DNA of 7,569 nt from CAZTLI01 sp964614375 (GTDB lineage: Bacteria; Chloroflexota; Anaerolineae; Aggregatilineales; Phototrophicaceae), in the NCBI GenBank assembly GCA_964614375.1, contig CAZTLI010000267.1:1-7569 (forward strand). Reading direction: 5' to 3'. Position numbers and translations under genes: made by a program. This document shows, piece after piece, positions 1 to 4,739 of the stretch (position 1 is the first letter of the stretch; every line of letters starts with the position of its first letter). The notes under the pieces were generated by a model that did no database searches, was not told the DNA's origin, and saw only the letters and a list, made by a program, of their open reading frames with translations.

Positions 1-81
1 CCGGGCGCAATCAAAGAGCTAGATAATCTGGCCTCGATTCCACATGAACCCACTCGCATTCCAAATGTGGTGTTACAATAA
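1..81 (+). CDS. C-terminal tail of an upstream protein (partial, 5' end outside window)
   Basis: Frame 1 is open from the first base to a TAA at 79-81 and gives a 26-residue tail that ends in IPNVVLQ. The other two plus-strand frames hit stop codons within about 25 bases. The residue mix, with charged and proline residues in a non-repetitive order, looks like the end of a normal soluble protein. Too little is present to name a family. The stop codon overlaps a possible extended -10 element for the next transcription unit. It could also be chance, since 26 open codons is not strong evidence. Confidence 0.42.
   Translation, partial: PGAIKELDNLASIPHEPTRIPNVVLQ
71..79 (+). promoter_or_regulatory. 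Candidate extended -10 promoter element
   Basis: TGTTACAAT matches the extended -10 form TGnTATAAT with one mismatch. No good -35 box sits 17 bases upstream, which extended -10 promoters can tolerate. Transcription would start near 86, giving a leader of about 130 bases ahead of the ATG at 220 and about 25 bases ahead of the small ORF at 111. It overlaps the end of the upstream reading frame. This is inference from consensus only. Confidence 0.3.
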
Positions 82-110
82 TCGCAACCAGGTATTGGAG
101 ACATAACTTG

Positions 111-215
111 ATGGCAACACCACCGGGAACACAACTCAGCGATGACACACACATCATCGACAATACTGTCGGCGCACGCCGACACGCCTCCATGCAGCAG
201 TCTCAAAGGAAATGA
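111..215 (+). CDS. Possible 34-residue leader peptide ORF
   Basis: An ATG at 111 opens a 34-codon frame ending with TGA at 213-215. A GGAG at 97-100 lies 10 bases upstream of the ATG as a possible ribosome binding site. The product is hydrophilic (start MATPPGTQLSDDTHIID, end MQQSQRK), with no membrane segment. The ORF ends four bases before the ATG of the 91-residue gene at 220, and its last codons overlap that gene's Shine-Dalgarno sequence, an arrangement compatible with translational coupling. A perfect palindrome lies inside the frame at 167-184. It resembles no family I recognise and may be an accidental ORF. Confidence 0.25.
   Translation: MATPPGTQLSDDTHIIDNTVGARRHASMQQSQRK
167..184. 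repeat. Perfect 18-bp palindrome (8-bp arms, 2-bp centre)
   Basis: TGTCGGCG, then CA, then CGCCGACA: the two 8-base arms are exact reverse complements. It lies 35 bases upstream of the ATG at 220 and downstream of the candidate promoter. As DNA it has the size and symmetry of an operator for a dimeric repressor of the TetR or GntR type. As RNA it would form a strong GC-rich hairpin with a 7-bp stem and a 4-base loop. No T-run follows, so it is not a standard intrinsic terminator. The symmetry is directly visible; the function is inferred. Confidence 0.6.
205..211 (+). promoter_or_regulatory. Ribosome binding site that fixes the start at 220
   Basis: AAAGGAA is a good Shine-Dalgarno match, ending 8 bases before the ATG at 220. 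The same reading frame has an earlier ATG at 142, but that one has no comparable site upstream, and the 26 extra residues it would add look non-coding (rich in T, S, H and P). The start at 220 is therefore preferred. Confidence 0.6.
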
Positions 216-219
216 ATCT

Positions 220-495
220 ATGGCTCAAGAAGTGATCGTTCGCACTCTATTTTTGGCAAACTTTTTTGAACCCGCGATTGAATTGGCGAATCAACGGCGC
301 AATCAAGGCAACCCACAGGCGCTAATTAATGCCATGAAACGCACAGAATTAGCAGATAAAGCCCTCGAAAAAGAACTTAATGGATTCGCTGAAAAGGGCT
401 TCGACATCGCGGCAGTCATTCAACACCCTTTTGAACAGGGTCACAAACTCGACTTATTGATTACAGCAATCTTCACACGTCATCAGGACGGTTAA
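220..495 (+). CDS. Small conserved-looking protein of unknown function (91 aa)
   Basis: I do not recognise this family. The start at 220 follows an AAAGGAA ribosome binding site; a start at 142 in the same frame would give 117 residues but lacks support. The 91-residue product looks soluble and mostly helical. Residues about 2-24 form an amphipathic stretch (VIVRTLFLANFFEPAIELA). A charged middle follows (residues about 26-60, rich in K, E, R, N and Q), then a C-terminal part ending LDLLITAIFTRHQDG. There is no signal peptide, clear membrane segment, cysteine pair or metal motif. It ends 8 bases before the radical SAM gene, so the two are very probably co-transcribed and may work together. 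It could be an accessory or partner protein; a role as a peptide substrate of the radical SAM enzyme is possible but unsupported, since no leader/core layout is visible. Confidence 0.72.
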   Translation: MAQEVIVRTLFLANFFEPAIELANQRRNQGNPQALINAMKRTELADKALEKELNGFAEKGFDIAAVIQHPFEQGHKLDLLITAIFTRHQDG

Positions 496-503
496 GCAAT
501 TCT

Positions 504-1952
504 ATGGACATCTTACTGGCGCACGGCTATTTCCTTTACGATGACCCGCATGAACTGAAGGTGATGAAACCCTATCCGCCATTGGGGATACTGTATATCT
601 CATCGTATTTGAAGGGGAAGGGTTTTGATGTTGGCGTCTATGACTCGACATTCAGCAGCATGACCGCATTTGAGGGTCTGGTACAGCGGGAACGTCCATC
701 CGTCGTCGGCATCTATACCAACATGATGACCAAGCGCAATGTGCTGACAATGATAAAGGTGTGCAAACAATGGGACATTAAGGTCATCCTCGGCGGGCCA
801 GACCCGCCCCACTATGCCGAAGAGTACCTGCGTGCTGGCGCGGATATTGTCGTCAAAGGCGAAGGCGAACTGACGCTTGAAGAACTGCTGCCACATTTAG
901 CGCGGCACGGTATGAATGGACTTGACTGGATTCAGGGCATTGCCTTTATCAATGACAATAACCAACTGGTCGAAACTTTGGCACGCCCGCAGATTCAAGA
1001 TTTAAGTGCCCATCCCTGGCCCGACCGTGAAGCGATTGACATTCCACAATACATGAAAGTTTGGAAGGACAATCACGGGCAAAGCTCCGTATCGGTCATA
1101 CAAGCGCGCGGTTGTCCCTATACATGCACCTGGTGCAGTCACAGTGTTTTTGGCAATACCCACCGTCGCCGCACGCCCGAAGATGCTGCTGATGAAGTGC
1201 TCTGGATAAAGGAGCGCTATAACCCTGATCTCATCTGGTATGCGGACGATGTATTCACCATCAACTACCGCTGGTTCTTCCAATATGCTGATGAACTGAA
1301 GAAACGCGGCGTCAAAATCCCATTCGAGTGTATCTCCCGCGCTGATCGCCTGAATGAAAAAGTTGTGCAGACATTAGCGGACATGGGCTGCTATCGCCTG
1401 TGGAATGGCTCGGAGAGTGGCAGTCAGAGAATCCTCGACAAAATGCTGCGTAAGGTGCAGGTAGAGGATGTCCAGCAGAAAACACACTTGCTGCAACAAT
1501 ATGGCATCGAAACCGGCATGTTTATTATGCTCGGTTACGAAAGCGAAACGATAACCGATCTTGAAGAAACAGTCGCGCATCTGAAAATCAGTAATCCCGA
1601 CATTTTCTTGACGACAGTGGCTTATCCGATCAAAGGCACGCCGTACTATGCTGAAGTCGAAAGCCGGGTGCTGCGTGCAGGCAGTTGGGTGCAGAATGCA
1701 GACCGTGACCTGACCGTAGCCGGACGGTATAGCAAACAATTCTATAGTTTCGCCACCCGCTGGATGGTCAATGAGGTCGCGTTGAACCGGGCAAAAATGA
1801 ACGGTGGTGTATCGCTCAAACGACAGTTCAAACTGTGGCTCAATACGAAGATAGGACGTATTGGCATGGCACTAACCAGGCGGCAAACCGAAACACAAGG
1901 GCGGCCTATTCAGACCACTTCGCAGCCAATGCCGTTACGAGACGGTAATTGA
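504..1952 (+). CDS. B12-binding-type radical SAM protein (BchE/MiaB-like superfamily), 482 aa
   Basis: Residues about 1-135 match a cobalamin-binding-type N-terminal domain: YPPLGILYISSYLK near 24-37, then VVGIYTN, then VILGGPDPPHYAEEYL and the ADIVVKGEGELTLEELL segment near 113-129. The domain lacks the DxHxxG lower-ligand motif, as is usual in this radical SAM class. The radical SAM core follows, with the [4Fe-4S] ligands C204, C208 and C211 in CPYTCTWC. A GSESGSQRIL segment near 302-311 and the GMFIMLGYESET strand-loop near 338-349 complete the barrel. The last 80 residues are basic and less typical. The enzyme should reduce SAM to a 5'-deoxyadenosyl radical and, in cobalamin-dependent members, methylate unactivated carbon or rearrange a substrate; the substrate here is unknown. 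Such proteins are often mislabelled as Mg-protoporphyrin cyclase, and nothing nearby suggests pigment synthesis. The neighbouring glycan genes suggest lipid or sugar modification, but this is inference. The start at 504 lies 8 bases after the previous stop, with AGGA at 485-488 upstream. Confidence 0.93.
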   Translation: MDILLAHGYFLYDDPHELKVMKPYPPLGILYISSYLKGKGFDVGVYDSTFSSMTAFEGLVQRERPSVVGIYTNMMTKRNVLTMIKVCKQWDIKVILGGPDPPHYAEEYLRAGADIVVKGEGELTLEELLPHLARHGMNGLDWIQGIAFINDNNQLVETLARPQIQDLSAHPWPDREAIDIPQYMKVWKDNHGQSSVSVIQARGCPYTCTWCSHSVFGNTHRRRTPEDAADEVLWIKERYNPDLIWYADDVFTINYRWFFQYADELKKRGVKIPFECISRADRLNEKVVQTLADMGCYRLWNGSESGSQRILDKMLRKVQVEDVQQKTHLLQQYGIETGMFIMLGYESETITDLEETVAHLKISNPDIFLTTVAYPIKGTPYYAEVESRVLRAGSWVQNADRDLTVAGRYSKQFYSFATRWMVNEVALNRAKMNGGVSLKRQFKLWLNTKIGRIGMALTRRQTETQGRPIQTTSQPMPLRDGN

Positions 1953-1987
1953 CGGAGGGGATGTTATCTCCCTGTCCGCTTCCCACC

Positions 1988-2377
1988 TTAACCCGTTTTT
2001 GCAGGCGATGGACGCGGGGGGAATGGTTGAATTCGACTCAGCGCGGAATCCAACTCCGCCTTAATGGTGCGGGCGGTAGGGTGATATTTACGATTGTAGG
2101 CAACAATATATTTGCGGTCATCAAACGAGTTTATCGTAAAGCGGATAAGACCGTGACTGTAGAACCCATCCCCACCGACTGGTATATCTCTCAGCAGCAC
2201 GTCCCTGATATTTGCCAATGGGATAGAAACCACCTCACGGGCAAGACCAGGGAAGAAACGCGATATAAATGAACGCTGACGGATGACGACTTTACCCGCG
2301 TGCAGTTCGAGGTCGGATGTGATACCGGGTAGTACAAACAACGGCTTCTCCAACTCGGTATGCTTTTTTGCCTTCAT
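1988..2377 (-). CDS. Small PH-like-fold protein, function unknown (129 aa)
   Basis: The minus-strand product is a soluble 129-residue protein. Residues about 22-93 alternate short hydrophobic strands in the manner of bacterial PH-like domains: DLELHAGKVVIRQRSF, then a basic loop, REVVSIPLANIRDVLLRDIPVGG, then HGLIRFTINSFDDRKYIVAY. A helix (about 99-115, ARTIKAELDSALSRI) follows, as expected for the closing helix of that fold. The tail is proline-rich (QPFPPRPSPAKTG). Similar bacterial domains have poorly known roles, sometimes membrane or protein binding. A strong GGAAGGA ribosome binding site six bases before the ATG fixes the start. A plus-strand frame on the opposite side (1949-2272) lacks a plausible protein pattern. 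The gene converges on the radical SAM gene with 35 bases between stop codons and diverges from the methyltransferase gene, so it is its own transcription unit, perhaps an insertion within the locus. Confidence 0.75.
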   Translation of the reverse strand: MKAKKHTELEKPLFVLPGITSDLELHAGKVVIRQRSFISRFFPGLAREVVSIPLANIRDVLLRDIPVGGDGFYSHGLIRFTINSFDDRKYIVAYNRKYHPTARTIKAELDSALSRIQPFPPRPSPAKTG

Positions 2378-2383
2378 TGGACA

Positions 2384-2390
2384 TCCTTCC
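2384..2390 (-). promoter_or_regulatory. Strong ribosome binding site for the PH-like gene
   Basis: On the minus strand GGAAGGA stands six bases before the ATG at 2377. It is the best Shine-Dalgarno sequence in the window. It decides both the start codon and the strand of the real gene in this interval. Confidence 0.65.
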
Positions 2391-2404
2391 GCCGAAAAAT
2401 CGGC
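2391..2404. repeat. Short hairpin (GCCGA / TCGGC) next to the PH-like gene's ribosome binding site
   Basis: GCCGA, loop AAAA, then TCGGC gives a perfect 5-bp stem, followed on the plus strand by CTTTTAAATT. Read on the plus strand it resembles a very short intrinsic terminator. Read on the minus strand it abuts the ribosome binding site of the PH-like gene and could affect its translation, or simply lie around the transcription start. The stem is short enough to be coincidental. Confidence 0.3.
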
Positions 2405-2406
2405 CT

Positions 2407-2435
2407 TTTAAATTATTATGTTGAGACATATCCAA
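2407..2435 (-). promoter_or_regulatory. Candidate promoter for the PH-like gene
   Basis: On the minus strand TTGGAT (2435-2430) and TTTAAA (2412-2407) are spaced by exactly 17 bases, giving partial matches to the -35 and -10 boxes. Transcription would begin near 2400, about 23 bases before the ATG, which fits the ribosome binding site position. The matches are modest and the surrounding DNA is AT-rich, so this is tentative. Confidence 0.3.
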
Positions 2436-2468
2436 CCTGTACCAGTATGTTCCATCATGTATTGGCAA

Positions 2469-2474
2469 GATAAT
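2469..2474 (+). promoter_or_regulatory. Candidate -10 box for the methyltransferase operon
   Basis: GATAAT matches the -10 consensus at five of six positions. Seventeen bases upstream lies TATGTT, a poor -35. Transcription would start near 2481, only about seven bases before the ATG at 2488. That would make the mRNA nearly leaderless, in agreement with the absence of a Shine-Dalgarno sequence there. Weak evidence. Confidence 0.25.
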
Positions 2475-2487
2475 CATCACAACAGTA

Positions 2488-3276
2488 ATGCCCATGCCGA
2501 CCTTACAAACCTTTGATCCATTGGCTAAGTCGTATGACTCTGATTTCACCCATACCGATATTGGGCAGTGGCTGCGCGCACGCCTTCAAACCCGACTATT
2601 GATACACTGGCAATCCGATCATCATGTACTGGAATTGGGATGCGGTACAGGCGAAGATGCGCTGTTTCTGGCGCAAAATGGCATTCATGTGACGGCGACT
2701 GATGCCAGCGAAAAAATGCTGGACATTACACGCGCTAAGACACAGCACACCGGTTTAGTCAATACAGCCTCGCTCGACTTACAGCATCTACCGGATACGC
2801 CGAAGCATACATTTGATGGCGCATTTTCCAACTTTGGCCCATTAAATGTGCTGGATGATTGGCAGCCTTTGGCACAATGGCTAGCAGTCCGAATACCGCG
2901 AGAAGGAATTGTTGGACTCGGCATCATGAGTCCATTTTGTGTGTGGGAAGTGGTGTGGCACGGGCTGCATCTGAATCCGCGGACGGCAATGCGGCGCTGG
3001 CGAAAAAATACCACGTTTCAAGCAGATGGAGATACGCAACCAATACGCATCCGGTATCCGACCATACGCCGTCTCACGAGGGATTTTGAACCCTATTTCC
3101 GGCGTGTGCATGTTGAGGCAATTGGTCTGTTCCTGCCGCCAAGTGATGTCTATGGTGTGATTGAGAAGCGCCCTCGTATGCTGCGCGCGCTCAAGCGGCT
3201 CGAAACCCATTTCGCACGATATAGTAAACTGGCGCTACTTGCTGATCATTATTGGATTGAGTTTGAGCGAATCTGA
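2488..3276 (+). CDS. Class I SAM-dependent methyltransferase (262 aa)
   Basis: A Rossmann-type methyltransferase. SAM-binding motif I is VLELGCGTG at residues 47-55, and D72 (TATDAS) at the end of the second strand should bind the ribose hydroxyls. FDGAFSNFGPLN (109-120) matches the motif IV region of the Methyltransf_11/25 type. The opening FDPLAKSYDSDFTHTDIGQWLR is typical of the lid of this group. Residues about 141-262 hold a substrate-specific part with LFLPPSDVYG near 214-223. There is no membrane segment. The acceptor is unknown; the downstream flippase and glycosyltransferases make a sugar, glycan or lipid hydroxyl a reasonable guess. The start is taken at the first ATG; a second ATG two codons later would serve equally. 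No clear ribosome binding site precedes either. The gene is the first of the right-hand operon and is divergent from the PH-like gene. Confidence 0.92.
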   Translation: MPMPTLQTFDPLAKSYDSDFTHTDIGQWLRARLQTRLLIHWQSDHHVLELGCGTGEDALFLAQNGIHVTATDASEKMLDITRAKTQHTGLVNTASLDLQHLPDTPKHTFDGAFSNFGPLNVLDDWQPLAQWLAVRIPREGIVGLGIMSPFCVWEVVWHGLHLNPRTAMRRWRKNTTFQADGDTQPIRIRYPTIRRLTRDFEPYFRRVHVEAIGLFLPPSDVYGVIEKRPRMLRALKRLETHFARYSKLALLADHYWIEFERI

Positions 3277-3304
3277 TGACAATTACAGGCAAACACACAG
3301 GCAC

Positions 3305-3481
3305 ATGGCGCGCATTCAATTTAATATCCAGGATCAGATGTGTGACAAAACCATCACCTTTAGCATCTACTATGGTGAACACAATATCTGGAATAACACG
3401 GACGCCCCCAAAATCCTCGAATGGCGCAAACACGTCGAGCAAGGCCATAATGTGTCTGGCGCGTATATTTTTTATCCCTGA
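3305..3481 (+). CDS. Probable small protein of unknown function (58 aa)
   Basis: The 224 bases between the methyltransferase and the flippase hold several overlapping frames. The frame starting ATG at 3305 reads as the most protein-like: MARIQFNIQDQM, then TITFSIYYGEHNIW, then a helix-like APKILEWRKHVEQGH, ending SGAYIFYP. It has strands and a charged helix, with few prolines or serine runs. It ends 19 bases before the flippase start and would sit 28 bases after the methyltransferase stop, as expected for an operon gene. Its ribosome binding site is poor. Competing readings are a frame from an ATG at 3276 (ATGA overlap with the methyltransferase stop; product rich in S, T, P and R) and a minus-strand frame at 3191-3514 that would overlap both neighbours. 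No family is recognised. It may be a remnant of a longer gene. Confidence 0.45.
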   Translation: MARIQFNIQDQMCDKTITFSIYYGEHNIWNNTDAPKILEWRKHVEQGHNVSGAYIFYP

Positions 3482-3500
3482 CTGACGCTTCAGACCAAAA

Positions 3501-4739
3501 TTGACCCAAACCAAACGTCTCTCTCAAAACACATTTACGCTACTGATAAGCAATGGTGGCAGCGCAGTGCTATCATTTGTCCTATCTGTCCTCATCGGGC
3601 GTGTGCTGGGTGAAGACGGCTTAGGTGTTTACACAACAGCCTTAGCATGGGTGTTTCCATTGAGTCTGGTGGCAGAATTCGGTCTCGGCACACTGATGAC
3701 GCGCGACATCGCTGCCGACTCAGCCCTCGAAACCGCCTATCTGACACACACAACATTCATCCGACTGTCGATTGGCGGTTGTCTGACGCTTCTCCTCATG
3801 CTAATTGCCCCCATATTAAGCGACGATGAAGCGGTTATACAAGGATTGCAAGTCTCCGCGCCGCTGATTTTGATATTGCCATTTTATGGCGCATTCACCG
3901 CCATTTTTCGCGCACAGCAGGTCATGTGGCCTATTGCCCTACTGAACGTCGGAATGCTGGTCTCACAAGTCATTTTCACCGTGATCGTATTCGCCGGGGG
4001 TAGCGGCGTGTTGGCGGCGCTGGTAGTCAATACAACCACATCAGCAGGACAACTGCTGGCGGCGTGGTTTATCTATCGAAGCCGATTCTACCAATCTCAT
4101 CCTTTACACAAATTTGAAGGAGCGAACCAATGGACGACCATCCTGCGGCGGGCATGGCCTTTCGCGGTTGCGGCGATTCTGACAGCAGCACAAACAAGGG
4201 TCAATGTGATTCTGCTGGAACAACTGACCAACACATCCGAAGTCGGATATTATGCAGCAGCAGCCCGTTTTATTGAGGCAGGACGGATGCTGCCTAATGC
4301 TTTGTTTGGTGCGCTGTTTCCCGCGTTGGCTGCGCTGGTCATCAATCCAGCCGCATTTCAAAAACTGTTCCGGCGTGTGATGATTGGCCTGCTGGCCTTT
4401 GGCGTGTTATTTGGCATCGCCCTTAGCCTATTCGCTCATGTTGCGATTACCGCGACCTACGGCGAAACGTTTGTAACTGCCATCCCTGTCCTGCAATTAG
4501 TGGCGTGGTCGTTGCTGCCGGGGTTGCTGCGGGGCGCGCGAACGCTCTACTGGTATGCACACGAACGCGAACAATTCGTCAACATCGTCACCGTGCTCGC
4601 ATTGATTGGACAGGTTATACTCAGTTTATGGCTAATTCCGATACTCGGCGCGGTGGGAGTGGCTGTTGTTAATATCATAGCGGAAACAGCCGCACTGCTC
4701 CTGCTCTGGCGACCTTTCTACGATAGACGCAAACCGTGA
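3501..4739 (+). CDS. Polysaccharide/oligosaccharide flippase, Wzx-like MOP superfamily (412 aa)
   Basis: An integral membrane protein with about 12 hydrophobic segments (near 13-33, 45-65, 88-107, 117-137, 142-166, 170-191, 216-231, 262-280, 293-317, 325-343, 360-380 and 384-403). The N-terminal NTFTLLISNGGSAVLSFVLSVLIGRVLGEDGLGVYTTALAW pattern and the conserved FGLGTLMTRDIA loop (60-71) are typical of the Polysacc_synt family. Members move undecaprenyl-linked glycans from the cytosolic to the outer leaflet. Length is normal for the family. The start is TTG at 3501: the frame has a stop at 3483-3485 and no ATG or GTG before 3501, and later starts would cut the first membrane segment. No good ribosome binding site is seen. 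The stop overlaps the GTG of the next gene by four bases, so translation of the two is probably coupled. A related alternative is a MurJ/MviN-like or teichuronic-type exporter; the Wzx assignment fits the context better. Confidence 0.93.
   Translation: MTQTKRLSQNTFTLLISNGGSAVLSFVLSVLIGRVLGEDGLGVYTTALAWVFPLSLVAEFGLGTLMTRDIAADSALETAYLTHTTFIRLSIGGCLTLLLMLIAPILSDDEAVIQGLQVSAPLILILPFYGAFTAIFRAQQVMWPIALLNVGMLVSQVIFTVIVFAGGSGVLAALVVNTTTSAGQLLAAWFIYRSRFYQSHPLHKFEGANQWTTILRRAWPFAVAAILTAAQTRVNVILLEQLTNTSEVGYYAAAARFIEAGRMLPNALFGALFPALAALVINPAAFQKLFRRVMIGLLAFGVLFGIALSLFAHVAITATYGETFVTAIPVLQLVAWSLLPGLLRGARTLYWYAHEREQFVNIVTVLALIGQVILSLWLIPILGAVGVAVVNIIAETAALLLLWRPFYDRRKP

Noticed and set aside
142..219. 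Upstream extension of the 91-residue gene from the ATG at 142
   Set aside because: The start at 220 has a good ribosome binding site, and the extra 26 residues look non-coding.
220..1952. Peptide natural product (RiPP) system made of the 91-residue protein and the radical SAM enzyme
   Set aside because: No leader/core organisation, protease, transporter or recognition domain is visible; the enzyme has no SPASM-type cysteine-rich C-terminus.
1957..1971. Possible hairpin GGGGAT-GTT-ATCTCC between the convergent radical SAM and PH-like genes, considered as a terminator
   Set aside because: The stem includes a G-T pair, the loop is only three bases and no T-run follows on either strand.
1949..2272. 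Plus-strand 107-residue frame with an ATGA overlap at the radical SAM stop
   Set aside because: It lies opposite the PH-like gene, which has a strong ribosome binding site and a coherent fold pattern. The plus-strand product lacks such a pattern, so the overlap is taken as chance.
2292..2549. Minus-strand 85-residue frame across the divergent intergenic region
   Set aside because: It overlaps the methyltransferase start and the PH-like gene in another frame, with no ribosome binding site and no fold-like pattern.
3285..3303. Direct repeat ACAGGCA twice at a 12-base interval before the ATG at 3305
   Set aside because: Seven bases in an AC-rich stretch is readily explained by low complexity; no third copy or known motif.
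3276..3485. Plus-strand 69-residue frame beginning with an ATGA overlap at the methyltransferase stop
   Set aside because: The overlap is attractive, but the product is rich in S, T, P and R without a fold-like pattern. The alternative frame from 3305 looks more like protein.
3191..3514. Minus-strand 107-residue frame across the methyltransferase-flippase gap
   Set aside because: It would overlap the ends of two well-supported genes, and its sequence has the look of an antisense reading of the 3305-3481 frame.
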